Shown here: one piece after another, positions 53,801-61,668 of the stretch
Layout of the letters: the number at the start of each line of letters is the position of its first letter
Numbering within the stretch: the first letter of the stretch is position 1
Notes under the pieces: generated by a model
What the model was told of the DNA's origin: nothing
The model's input: only the letters and a program-made list of their open reading frames with translations
Database searches by the model: none
NCBI RefSeq assembly: GCF_015223055.1
Contig: NZ_JADFBX010000014.1
Span: forward strand, 84,774 to 148,773
Direction: 5' to 3'
DNA length: 64,000 nt
Source: Pedobacter sp. MC2016-24
Lineage (GTDB): Bacteria > Bacteroidota > Bacteroidia > Sphingobacteriales > Sphingobacteriaceae
Made by a program: the position numbers and the translations under genes

Positions 53801-54368
53801 TGGATTGGTAACCAATATAACTAAATGCCAGTTGGTCGCCTTTCTCTGCAGCAATGCTGTATAATCCGGCATTGTTTGCTATAGCACCTTTTCCGTTGGT
53901 TTTGTTTATGATTGTTACCCCAGGAATTGGTTTCCCGGTTTCGTCAGTGATTTTACCTTTTATTGGTTCCTGCTGGTTAAATAGCTTCAAAACCTTGTCC
54001 GCAAGGGATTCTGGCTTGTATTTAACCACAATGTTGTTGCCGTTAACAATGCTGAAGGTTAATGGAAGGGTATTGAAGTGGTTATTGATGATTTCCTCAA
54101 TGCTGGCATTTTTAACGTTGATACTGATGTTTTGTTTATACAGGCTATTGTCGTACAGGAACACATAGCCCGTTTGCTTTTCAATGGCCTGGAAGACTTT
54201 GGCTATCGGTACATTTCGTTCCGTTAAAGATACCTTTTGGCTATATCCTGTAGCGCTTGCCTGTATCAAGCCTACAATCAACAGCAGGGTGGTCAGTTTC
54301 ATAATTCGTAATAATTTTTTTGGAAACCAGGCATAAGGCATGGCTCCGCTAATCGCATTTAATTTCAT
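50832..54368 (-). CDS. SusC/RagA-family TonB-dependent transporter with STN domain (PUL3)
   Basis: 1178 residues from the ATG at 54368; a GTG at 54428 would add 20 residues that do not look like coding sequence for a signal. A cytoplasmic lead (MKLNAISGAMPYAWFPKK) precedes the signal helix (LTTLLLIVGLIQASATGYSQ). STN domain (about 50-118), CarboxypepD_reg domain (IKGKITDETGKPIPGVTIIN), plug with SLDQVVVVGYGNTKKKDLTG, IIDGIPVQVS and SILKDASSTAIYGSKAANG, and a barrel ending in GFKLGF. It is separated from fecR by a 170-base leader with the hairpin shared with PUL1. Confidence 0.95.
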   Translation of the reverse strand: MKLNAISGAMPYAWFPKKLLRIMKLTTLLLIVGLIQASATGYSQKVSLTERNVPIAKVFQAIEKQTGYVFLYDNSLYKQNISINVKNASIEEIINNHFNTLPLTFSIVNGNNIVVKYKPESLADKVLKLFNQQEPIKGKITDETGKPIPGVTIINKTNGKGAIANNAGLYSIAAEKGDQLAFSYIGYQSRKITVSTEQTINISLEPETSSLDQVVVVGYGNTKKKDLTGSVAIVNAADLKDAPFATIDNALAGKAAGVQVTKADGSPGGAVRIRIRGSSSLLGGNDPLYIIDGIPVQVSNNYINPGFDVGSPIGNEINGMGSMNTGLSTAFTNGLNSLGGLNVDDIESISILKDASSTAIYGSKAANGVVMITTKRGKKDMKPQINANYYTTVTTPKLPKLLNADEYKMLLTESAQNLMNEADPDEDYIPENIDAILNHSDTFFGKANTDWLKEITRNTVSHNADLSVQGGGAASKYFSSISFNQTPGVVKATNYQRIAGKLNLENEIGRKFRFITNLNLGYTDQNIGDGAYGQALRARPDLAPYDENGMPTSFVGQGGEDYQGFQNPVGLLQATNNAKTFSLLGSLSALYDITKALQFKSTVSVNMQTYNQRIYMPSFIQTGSYFGTASEKSGIGSNSNSRMANWFLENTLTYTKNIADIHDINVLAGTSYETRKNSFFSATASGYPNDHSLNNLSSAITPLFTRGDEPAGPQSYLLSFYLRANYTLMDKYLFTFTGRTDGSSKFGPNNKFGYFPSAALGWRISKENFLKDVKWIDDFKVRGSYGLTGSQNIGDQMYRTLYSPKAYAGANALIPTQLGNESIKWESTKSTDLGLDVSLFNNRLQLTADYYDKRTNGALLYLPVPASSSYAFLLSNAADLKNQGFEFSLQGDIIKNKDFRWNASLNVTWNKTIVTKLDPKANLGQSGGMTGLEWQNTRIAEGMPLGMILGYTHTGIIKTQEQLDAYKKEIGPAQPILYPFLGIGDPMYQLDYEYYKSSKSAIADAKTIIANAAPKYYGGFTQGFGYKNLDLQLFFTFSQGGKLLWGDHISSRQFNGTSNSHALMLDRYHPGNTETNRERLVLEGTMPMPSSIDVFSSSYIKLRTLNMNYKFNQAKWMQRAGLQNTSVFFSATNLFTITKYPGNDPETSNDTFSVGGGYFDVSNYPVVRTFSLGFKLGF

Positions 54369-54453
54369 TACTTTTGTAAAGTTTGGATTAATACAGAAAT
54401 GGTTTAGTTGAATCGTTTTTTGCACCAATTAAAGGGTTAGTCCGGATTTTTAG

Positions 54454-54483
54454 GCAGGGGTGCTCGTAACACCTCTGCTTTTT
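54454..54483 (-). promoter_or_regulatory. Leader hairpin before susC (PUL3), shared with PUL1
   Basis: In the sense direction an A5 run (54483-54479), GCAGAGGTG (54478-54470), loop TTACGAG and CACCCCTGC (54462-54454). The stem has one A-C mismatch at the fifth pair, as in the PUL1 hairpin, and a loop of the form YTACSAR. Confidence 0.6.
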
Positions 54484-54503
54484 CCTTTCCCCTTATGGGA
54501 TGG

Positions 54504-54524
54504 TTAGGTTAGTGTTTTAATCAT
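54504..54524 (-). other. Six-codon mini-ORF in the PUL3 susC leader
   Basis: ATG, five codons and TAA (MIKTLT) 14 bases after the fecR stop and about 20 bases before the A5 run of the hairpin. Comparable to the mini-ORF at 25868. Translation is unproven. Confidence 0.3.
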
Positions 54525-54538
54525 GTTTAGTATTGGTT

Positions 54539-55747
54539 TTAAGGTTTAATAATGATTTTTAGTGGTTGCTGTGGCTGAGTTTTTTCTAAACTATAGTCAA
54601 GGCCCAGTAATTTAAGTACTTGTAGTGCCTGGTAGGCATTTACATTTCGATAAAGTTTACCTGAAAATGTTCTGTCGCTGATCTTACCGTTTGCCACGAT
54701 ATCGATATTATACCAACGTGAAAAGCAGCGTAGTATGGTTGTCAAATCTGCATCTTTAAACTGAAATAATCCATTTTTCCAGGCTACTGCAAGTTCTGTA
54801 TCTGTTTCCTGAACGGAGAAGGCAGCATGATGTGGGTTCCACACAGCCATTTGTCCGGGATGAAGTATTTTGTTTGTGCCAGGCTGATTGGAAGCTGATA
54901 CTTTGACCATTCCCTGCAGTAGAGCTGTTTTAACAAGGGTTTCATCGGCATAGGCGTTTACGTTAAAATGGGTACCAAGAACCTCAATAGTCTGCTGCCT
55001 CGACAATACGAAAAAGGGCTTGTTTTTCATCGTCATAACCTCAAAGTAAGCTTCACCGACCAACTCCACTTTACGGTCTGTTTTGCCAAAATGTAGTGGG
55101 TATTTCAATTCGCTTTTAGCATTTAACCAAATGTTTGTTCCATCTGGAAGGTTTACTTTATAGGTTCCGCCATTTGGTGTAATGATGGTGTTAAATTCCT
55201 GCTGCTCAGATTCATTGTTTTGTTCAGCATCAATTTTATAAAGGATTGTTCCATCTTTAGCTTTGGTGATGCTCAGGTTTTGCTGTTTCAAAACGGTGCC
55301 ATTCTGAAGTTTATTTAAGGCAATTTCCTGGCCATTGGCCAATCTTAGAATGGCACTGTTTCCACCAGGTTTTACTTTGCTTAGGCGATTTTTCGTGTCG
55401 GCTGTGACGTTCTGTTGATAAGCCAGGTAGCCCAGGCTACCGGAGATGATGAGCAACACTGCCGCTGCGGCCGACCAGTACCAGATTTTCATGCTACGTT
55501 TCTGTATTTTTGCGCTTTTAGCAATTCGTTTCTGGAGTGTATCTTTCTGTGCATCGAGTGATTGCTGGCCCGTTTCAAAAGCCATCAAAACAATCAGCTT
55601 TTTTAATTCCAGAATCTCAGCCCGGTTTTCAGGTTCGGTTTTAAGTTTTTCTTCCCAATAGCTAACCGCTGTAGCATCCTTTTGGAAACAATAGCTTAAA
55701 AATAGCTCATCTTGAATCAGTTTGCTGATTTCTTCTCTTGACATCAT
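54539..55747 (-). CDS. FecR-family anti-sigma factor (PUL3)
   Basis: 402 residues, with two adjacent ATGs at the start. The N-terminal region (LFLSYCFQKDATAVSYWEEK) is the sigma-binding part; a membrane helix follows (IWYWSAAAAVLLIISGSLGY, about 87-106), a periplasmic FecR domain (ITPNGGTYKVNLPDGTNIWL, then LVGEAYFEVMTMKNKPFFV) and a DUF4974-like C-terminus (ADLTTILRCFSRWYNIDIVA). It lies 83 bases after the sigma factor gene. Confidence 0.94.
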   Translation of the reverse strand: MMSREEISKLIQDELFLSYCFQKDATAVSYWEEKLKTEPENRAEILELKKLIVLMAFETGQQSLDAQKDTLQKRIAKSAKIQKRSMKIWYWSAAAAVLLIISGSLGYLAYQQNVTADTKNRLSKVKPGGNSAILRLANGQEIALNKLQNGTVLKQQNLSITKAKDGTILYKIDAEQNNESEQQEFNTIITPNGGTYKVNLPDGTNIWLNAKSELKYPLHFGKTDRKVELVGEAYFEVMTMKNKPFFVLSRQQTIEVLGTHFNVNAYADETLVKTALLQGMVKVSASNQPGTNKILHPGQMAVWNPHHAAFSVQETDTELAVAWKNGLFQFKDADLTTILRCFSRWYNIDIVANGKISDRTFSGKLYRNVNAYQALQVLKLLGLDYSLEKTQPQQPLKIIIKP

Positions 55748-55830
55748 ACGTATTGATGGTGATTTTATGAATAGAGTATGTACTTGCTATAATTCACTAC
55801 TCTTTTTATAAAAAAATAAAATAAATTATT

Positions 55831-56436
55831 CTATGAGCCATGAAGTTTAGAAAAGAATAGGAGCAGGCCCAGTAAAACTGCCAGTGAAATCAAGAGTATT
55901 TCATCTTTTCCGATTTGGCGCTTCAGTTTTTCTACTGCCTTATAGGTGGTGTTATACACTGTGTTTATAGAAATATTATTGGCTTGCGCAATTTCCTGAT
56001 AGGAGAGGTCCAGATAAAACTTTTGGTAAAGTAAATCCCTTTGCTTTGGTGCAAGCTGGGTCATGTATTTCTTCAGTAAAGCCTGCAGCCCGGCATTTTT
56101 TTGTTGTTCGATGTGCAGTTCTTCAAGAGAGGGGCTTAGCCCAAATTCCGCTACATCAAACTCATCCAGGGATTCATGATTGTCGGCACGATTGGTTTTA
56201 TATAACGCTCTTAAAAAAGATGTGACGATATAATTGTGGGGCGTGTTGATGTGATCTAGTTTTGTGCGTTGTTCCCAAATGTAAAAAAAAACGTCACTGA
56301 TGGCATCTTTAACTTTGTCCCCGGGAAAACTCCTTTTAAGTCCGATAAAATTCAAATAATGGCAGTAGTGTGTATATATCTTATAAAAGGACTGTTCATT
56401 GCCATCTGATACAAATGTAGCCCAGTCTTCATTCAT
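55831..56436 (-). CDS. RNA polymerase ECF sigma factor with C-terminal membrane helix (PUL3)
   Basis: 201 residues from the ATG at 56436 (an ATG at 56454 would add six). Region 2 (YKIYTHYCHYLNFIGLKR, then DAISDVFFYIWEQRTKLD) and region 4 (LAPKQRDLLYQKFYLDLSYQ, then EIAQANNISINTVYNTTYKA) are present. After region 4 the protein continues with ILLISLAVLLGLLLFFSKL, a clear membrane helix that ends two to four residues before the stop. The other two sigma factors in the window lack this tail. It could keep the factor at the membrane, close to its FecR. Confidence 0.92.
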   Translation of the reverse strand: MNEDWATFVSDGNEQSFYKIYTHYCHYLNFIGLKRSFPGDKVKDAISDVFFYIWEQRTKLDHINTPHNYIVTSFLRALYKTNRADNHESLDEFDVAEFGLSPSLEELHIEQQKNAGLQALLKKYMTQLAPKQRDLLYQKFYLDLSYQEIAQANNISINTVYNTTYKAVEKLKRQIGKDEILLISLAVLLGLLLFFSKLHGS

Positions 56437-56494
56437 ATTCTGCCTTTGGATCATACCTGTATTCCTGCTAAATTGACCATTTGAATCGGAGTTG

Positions 56495-56526
56495 GAAAAT
56501 TAGCTTATTTTTCTATGAAGTACAAG
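56495..56526 (-). promoter_or_regulatory. Predicted promoter of the PUL3 sigma gene
   Basis: On the minus strand CTTG (56526-56523), a 20-base spacer and TAATTTTC (56502-56495; 7 of 8 to TAnnTTTG). Predicted start is near 56490. Confidence 0.45.
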
Positions 56527-56559
56527 CGGGTTTGTCGTACTGACTATACCTTGGGATAT

Positions 56560-56604
56560 AAAAAAAAACAGACTTTTTATCCTCAATGTTTTTTGGATAA
56601 AAAG
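56560..56604 (-). terminator. Terminator after the DUF1266 lipoprotein gene
   Basis: In the sense direction CTTTTTATCC (56604-56595) pairs with GGATAAAAAG (56582-56573), followed by a run of nine T. A good rho-independent terminator that separates the lipoprotein from the sigma gene. Confidence 0.8.
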
Positions 56605-56637
56605 CCTGCTTAATGTATTTGTTTCTGATGGGTGAAA

Positions 56638-57309
56638 TTAGTTAAGTGGCAATATTTGATAAATGCTTTTATTTCCTTTTGTAATTTCTTTACTCAGATC
56701 TTCAAATGCTTTATCACCGCTTGGATCTCCGGCCCAAACTTTTCTGCCGGCATTAAAATCTGTATAATAATCATCCCAGGTTTTAAATTCTTTTTGCGCC
56801 AGTGGCAGGGTCGAGGTAACGAATTTTTCCACTTCATCTTTAGATAAATATCCTGCAGCGTATCCCATACAGGCATTGTTTACCAAGCGGGCATAGTCCC
56901 AGGCTTTATGTGGATTTTTTGTATCCCCTGTTTTTAGCTTTTCCAGAACTTTTTCCAATCCAGCTTTATCATTAATATCCCACCAGCTCTTTAGCGTACG
57001 TTTGGCATCGGCCGAGCCGTCTTCAGGTTTAAAAGGAAATTCCAGTAATTCTTTGTAATTGCCTACAATTTCTTTTGGGTCATCAGTTTTTATCATGTCA
57101 TTAACAGCAGTCTGCCCGCCATAACCTTGAATAAAATAAATACCGCCCAACATAAAGCTGCTTAGTTTTTCATCCTTGAGTTTGTCGGCATCTTGTTTAG
57201 TGCCATCAGATTCTTGTTTTGCACCATCTGAGGTGGTTTTACCGCCATTACAAGAGATTACGCCAAGGCAGATTACGATGGCAAGAGCAGAGAGAATTGA
57301 TTTTTTCAT
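56638..57309 (-). CDS. DUF1266-domain lipoprotein
   Basis: 223 residues from the ATG at 57309; the reading to 57345 adds 12 unlikely residues. Signal and lipobox (ILSALAIVICLGVISC, Cys near 20) are followed by a Lys/Asp-rich linker. From about residue 90 the sequence has the DUF1266 pattern: LKSWWDINDKAGLEKVLEKL, then KAWDYARLVNNACMGYAAGY, LSKDEVEKFV and TWDDYYTDFNAGRKVWAGD. Function unknown; usually found in cytoplasmic proteins, so an exported lipoprotein form is less usual. It lies 80 bases after the GH31 gene on the same strand and ends in a terminator. Confidence 0.85.
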   Translation of the reverse strand: MKKSILSALAIVICLGVISCNGGKTTSDGAKQESDGTKQDADKLKDEKLSSFMLGGIYFIQGYGGQTAVNDMIKTDDPKEIVGNYKELLEFPFKPEDGSADAKRTLKSWWDINDKAGLEKVLEKLKTGDTKNPHKAWDYARLVNNACMGYAAGYLSKDEVEKFVTSTLPLAQKEFKTWDDYYTDFNAGRKVWAGDPSGDKAFEDLSKEITKGNKSIYQILPLN

Positions 57310-57389
57310 AATTGATAGATTTGTTTTATGACAAAATCCTAACAATTACCGAGCCATTACATGTTTACTCCACTGCTCATTGCCTTACG

Positions 57390-60300
57390 CTAAAAGCCAT
57401 GGGTATTCAGGTCTTTATCGACCAGAATACCATCCAAAACATTAAGGTTAAATTTAAGATTTCGTTTCGCTCTCAATTTGATGTTAAACAATTCTACATT
57501 GCCATTTAAAGCTGGCTTATTGCCTAAGTTCACAAAAGTTGGATAAAGTGCTTTATTACCATTGGTATGTAGTCTGTCGTACGTCAGGTTCTCCATTTGC
57601 CCGGTATTTAAAATTTGTACACTCACAAATTCATAATCTTTTGGAAGATATGGTAACGCAAAACTGAAAGCATTTACAGATTTGAGATCAATGCCTTGCA
57701 CCTTAACTTCAATGATTTCATCTTTAGCATATTGTGCTTTTGAAATACTGATTTCCAACTTTCCGCTAACTTTGTCGATTTTACCAGGGGCAATGCCACC
57801 ATCAATTTGGGTGGCTACAGAAGAAATGTCATAAGCGTCAATCAGATTGTTGCCGTTGATGTCACCATTGCTGATGTAACCTTCAAAATCAGCATCACCT
57901 TTTCGGAGACCGGTATAATTGGTATAGGAAGTGAGGTCATTTCTATCGATCAAACGGTCGTTATTGATGTCTCCAGGAAGATAACTGGGAGTACCTGGAA
58001 CTTTGAAAATATACAATTCCCTGCCCGAACCAAAACCTCCTGATCCTTCAGAGACCACTAATTTGACGTAACGGGCTGTGGGATGTGTCCTGAAATCAAA
58101 TGTTTTCACCGCGTCGGTATAGGCCCAGTCGAATGTACCTGCATCTGTCCAGGTTTGCTGATCATTGCTGTAAAATACCTTACCCTTCATCAGGATCCCA
58201 TTTCCTTTTCCTGAACGCGGCAGATACTGGAATTTGTCCAATTGATTGATGGTTTTTAGGTCGATAATCAGATCAAAAGGAATGGCATTGGTGCCCCATT
58301 TGGTATGCCACATATTGCTTTCATCAAAATCGAATAATTTGCTGATCTCTGATCCGCCCTGATCCTGTGCGCTAAGCGTTGCGCGGATGCCATGGATTGC
58401 AAATTGAAGTGGGTTTGCTTTTGTTGTGGTTTTAAATGTTGTCCAGTCAGAATGCCCATCTTTATTTACGGCACGTAGTTTAAAAGCATATGGCGTTTCA
58501 GCGCTTAAGCCATCGAATAGTAAGCTGGTATCTTTGATGGTTGTATAAAGCATACCGTTAAAAACTATTTCATAGAAATCGGCATGATCGACTTTTGACC
58601 AGGTTGGTTTTAAGGTATAGGCTGCGCTATTCAGATTTGAAACACCTGCCTGGGTGGGTACGGTTAGCTTTCCTGATGAAATTCGTTGTTGATCTCTGGG
58701 TTCAAATATGAAGCCTTCAATTGTTGCGCTGACAGAATTGACCGCAGTATTTGTTGCGCCGAGTTTGATCAGTAGCTGCGGATTTTTCAATATCGCTACC
58801 TTCGCAAACTCCGTTCCCGGAGTTGCAAATTGATTCAAATTTGGAGCCGATTGGTAAAAGTAGACATCCTGCTTAGCCAAATAGTCGTTCATTGAGTTTA
58901 CTTCGGTCAGTTTAACGTCTTTGTTGCCTATTCTAACCGATACTTTTTGGGGTTTTTGCGATACGTTGACCCTAAGTTCCGTTACTTTTTCTTTGACAAA
59001 ACCATTGAAACTCCCTTTTGTAGGGTGAATGCTGAGTACAACTCGGTTGTTTCGGTCAACCGTGGATTCAATCAGGCTATAGGTTCCCTTATTTAATTGG
59101 TATTGTTCCGAAGTTCCGTCATCATCATATTCCGTAAACGAACTTTTCCCTGCCGGATAAAACTCATATATGCGCAGGTTTTTATTGACTTCGGTTACAT
59201 TGTTGTTTGGATTTGTTAATGGAATGATCGCGCCATTTTTAACAAAAACTGGTAATTTCCATATGGGTGCTTCGAAGCTGTTTAGTATGCTATTTCCCGT
59301 GTATTTTTCTCCGGAGAAATAATCAATCCATATGCCTTGGGGGAGGTAAATCCCGTTCCGGATATCGTTGCCTTTTTCATCTGCTTTTGTAGCCTGGTAA
59401 ATTGGAGCGACTAAGAAATTTGGTCCGTATAGAAACTGGTATTGTGTAGCGGTACCTTGGGTATAGGCATTCGGATACTCCAGAAACATAGCTCTGATGA
59501 TGGGTAGGCCGGTCACGGCTTCTTTGGCAATGCTGTAAGTGTAAGGTAACAGCTCGGATTTTAGCTTTAAGTAGTGGCGATTAATCGAAGTGGTCGGCTC
59601 GCCTAAAGCCTGAGGATATTTTTCGTTAGCACCCCAGCCATCCATGTTTAACTGCATTGGCGTAAAGGTTTTCCATTGATAGTCCCTGGTATTGACGATT
59701 GGGTTTTTACCGCCGAAAATTCCATCTACATCTGAAGTGATATTGGGTTGCCCGGATAGGCCGGAACCCAGGTAAGTAGGAATGTGGAAGCGAATATACT
59801 CCCAAACACCGCCGGTTTGGTCACCTGACCAGATTCCGGCATAACGTTGCGTTCCCGCCCATCCATCTAAGGAGATGATAAATGGTCGGCTGTTATTGCC
59901 ATGTTTTGTCATGATCTGGGCTACGTCTGCAACGCCGTTAAGTCCAAAGGAGTAACCCGCACCCACCCAGGCTACATCTGTTTTCAATACGCGAACGCCG
60001 GCGTCTTTTACTTCTTTCAGGATGTCCCGCTGTAACAAGGCACTGACTTCTGGCTTAGGGTGAAGGTCTGATTGCGTCCACAACCCGATCTCAACACCAT
60101 TTTTCCTGGCATATTCACCCAGGCTCTTCAGATTTTGAATATTGCCATCTAAAGTATTGGTCTGGCCATAACCGGCGCCATAGCCATCATTTGGAAGTAA
60201 CCAGCCAAAAGGCAGGTCATTCTTTTTATAGCTGTCAATCACTGCTCTGGCAGAAAACTGGTAATTGTTATGCTCTCCATTTAAGGATTCTTTGATCCCA

Positions 60301-61253
60301 CCATTGTCTTTCTGACTCTCTTTATAGCGTTTACCGTTTTCAAATAAGATTCCTTTTTCATCTTCTTTCCAGTAATCGCGGTTATATGCATTTAAATGCC
60401 CTTGGTAGAAACCAAACTTAGGTAGCAATACCGGATTTCCTGTCAATTGATAAAAGTCTTTCAACAGGGCAGAGGGGCCATTGCTGATCATGAAAAAAAC
60501 ATCGAGGTAATTGGTTTCATGACTTATTTTTACCAGGCCTTTTTCTTTGGCTCCAAAATCATATTTCCCTTTTTTAAAAGTATGCCATAGGACGCCATAT
60601 CCTTTTGACGACCAGAAATAAGGACTGGGAGAAGCCACTCCGCCATCTGTCCAGCTATTTTGATTTTCAACAGCGATTATTTTGCCCTTATGGGAGAAGC
60701 GCCCGTTTTGTACACCGCCACCATAAAAATATTCCTGCGGATTTTCTTTTAATGTTAACCCCACCTCAGTTTTTTCAAAACGGATTGGTGCAAGCTCTTC
60801 TAAAACGATTGTATTTGTAACCAGATTCGTGATTTTTAACAAAGTGGTGTTTTTATTTATCTGAACCGATATCTTATTGGTACTTATGGTAATGAGGTTG
60901 TTTTCATCAGTCAGAATTAATTTTTTTACTGGCGTTCTTGGATTTTGTACCAATATTCTGGCTTCAGGTTTCGAATCGGGGTCTCTCATCAATCCGCCTG
61001 AATTGTCCTGAAAAAGCCTGAAAATCTGATCGGCATAAAAGTCAAATGTCAAACGTTGATTGTTCGATAGAGATACTTCAACGACGGTTGGGCTGATTTT
61101 TTTTGCAGCGATGACTTTCTGATCCTGTTGCCATACCTGCTGGAAGGTCATTGTTTTTTCTGCTGCAATAAGCTGAATATAACAAGTTAGTGAGATAAAA
61201 GCCAGGGTTAGCAAAGCGCTGTTTTGTGGTTTAGGAGTCCAAAATGGTTTCAT
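57390..61253 (-). CDS. Multimodular GH31 glycosidase, probably alpha-N-acetylgalactosaminidase type
   Basis: 1287 residues, exported. Modules in order: signal (about 1-31), GH31 N-terminal beta-sandwich (40-250), TIM barrel (about 270-620), C-terminal beta domains (to about 800), fibronectin type III (about 860-945), F5/8-type C/CBM32 (about 945-1085), a dockerin-like pair of Ca-binding repeats (GDINNDRLIDRNDLTSY, then GDINGNNLIDAYDISSVATQ, about 1090-1155) and a cohesin-like beta domain to the end. The expected nucleophile is Asp426 (VLKTDVAWVG) and the acid/base Asp478 (WSGDQTGG). The segment GWLLPNDGYGAGYG and the insert before it match the GH31 group with alpha-N-acetylgalactosaminidase activity as I remember it; this is inference. 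Confidence 0.88.
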   Translation of the reverse strand: MKPFWTPKPQNSALLTLAFISLTCYIQLIAAEKTMTFQQVWQQDQKVIAAKKISPTVVEVSLSNNQRLTFDFYADQIFRLFQDNSGGLMRDPDSKPEARILVQNPRTPVKKLILTDENNLITISTNKISVQINKNTTLLKITNLVTNTIVLEELAPIRFEKTEVGLTLKENPQEYFYGGGVQNGRFSHKGKIIAVENQNSWTDGGVASPSPYFWSSKGYGVLWHTFKKGKYDFGAKEKGLVKISHETNYLDVFFMISNGPSALLKDFYQLTGNPVLLPKFGFYQGHLNAYNRDYWKEDEKGILFENGKRYKESQKDNGGIKESLNGEHNNYQFSARAVIDSYKKNDLPFGWLLPNDGYGAGYGQTNTLDGNIQNLKSLGEYARKNGVEIGLWTQSDLHPKPEVSALLQRDILKEVKDAGVRVLKTDVAWVGAGYSFGLNGVADVAQIMTKHGNNSRPFIISLDGWAGTQRYAGIWSGDQTGGVWEYIRFHIPTYLGSGLSGQPNITSDVDGIFGGKNPIVNTRDYQWKTFTPMQLNMDGWGANEKYPQALGEPTTSINRHYLKLKSELLPYTYSIAKEAVTGLPIIRAMFLEYPNAYTQGTATQYQFLYGPNFLVAPIYQATKADEKGNDIRNGIYLPQGIWIDYFSGEKYTGNSILNSFEAPIWKLPVFVKNGAIIPLTNPNNNVTEVNKNLRIYEFYPAGKSSFTEYDDDGTSEQYQLNKGTYSLIESTVDRNNRVVLSIHPTKGSFNGFVKEKVTELRVNVSQKPQKVSVRIGNKDVKLTEVNSMNDYLAKQDVYFYQSAPNLNQFATPGTEFAKVAILKNPQLLIKLGATNTAVNSVSATIEGFIFEPRDQQRISSGKLTVPTQAGVSNLNSAAYTLKPTWSKVDHADFYEIVFNGMLYTTIKDTSLLFDGLSAETPYAFKLRAVNKDGHSDWTTFKTTTKANPLQFAIHGIRATLSAQDQGGSEISKLFDFDESNMWHTKWGTNAIPFDLIIDLKTINQLDKFQYLPRSGKGNGILMKGKVFYSNDQQTWTDAGTFDWAYTDAVKTFDFRTHPTARYVKLVVSEGSGGFGSGRELYIFKVPGTPSYLPGDINNDRLIDRNDLTSYTNYTGLRKGDADFEGYISNGDINGNNLIDAYDISSVATQIDGGIAPGKIDKVSGKLEISISKAQYAKDEIIEVKVQGIDLKSVNAFSFALPYLPKDYEFVSVQILNTGQMENLTYDRLHTNGNKALYPTFVNLGNKPALNGNVELFNIKLRAKRNLKFNLNVLDGILVDKDLNTHGF

Positions 61254-61322
61254 TGTCTTTATGGTAACATAATAGTTGTTGCCAAGATAGAATTATCTAT
61301 TGTTGTAATGCATGGAATAATT

Positions 61323-61336
61323 ACGCAAACGTTTGA
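61323..61336. promoter_or_regulatory. LacI-type operator near the GH31 gene
   Basis: ACGCAAACGTTTGA contains the perfect 10-base palindrome CAAACGTTTG (61326-61335), with the central CG typical of LacI/GalR-family sites. It lies 70 bases before the GH31 start. Confidence 0.6.
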
Positions 61337-61495
61337 TTTTTAAGTGGTGATAAAATGTCTTTATCTGATTATTCCTCATGCTGGCTTGCTGTTACAAAAA
61401 TAGAAGAAAATGAATTTTATGATTGCAAAAGAATAAGGTTGAAAGTGTGCGCTGCCTGGTTGGATGAAGCTGGTGGATCTGCAAGGTTACCTATA

Positions 61496-61521
61496 CACAA
61501 ACGTTTGCGCAAACTTTTGTG
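61496..61521. promoter_or_regulatory. Extended LacI-type operator palindrome
   Basis: A 26-base palindrome with only one mismatched pair. It contains CAAACGTTTG (61498-61507) and, overlapping it, the perfect GTTTGCGCAAAC (61503-61514), so it could hold two half-overlapping sites. It is about 150 bases before katG and 240 before GH31. Confidence 0.6.
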
Positions 61522-61579
61522 AAAATCGGGGACAAACCTCATCATCATAGTTTTTAACTATTTAGCATAGAATTTATTG

Positions 61580-61612
61580 ATTGGGATTATCTCTTGTAAA
61601 ACCATAAATTTA
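61580..61612 (+). promoter_or_regulatory. Weak candidate katG promoter
   Basis: ATTG (61580-61583), a 21-base spacer and TAAATTTA (61605-61612, 7 of 8 to TAnnTTTG). Predicted start is about 50 bases before the ATG. The long spacer makes this uncertain. Confidence 0.3.
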
Positions 61613-61668
61613 TAATGCTTTACAACGGTGGAGCTAAATAAAGTATTCAGTAGCTAAACTTATAAAAC

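Larger units (their letters stand above)
61254..61668. other. Divergent intergenic region, GH31 and katG
   Basis: 415 bases without a gene. It holds two LacI-type operator palindromes (61323-61336 and 61496-61521) and a weak katG promoter. I saw no small ORF, RNA gene or terminator in the rest. Confidence 0.7.
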
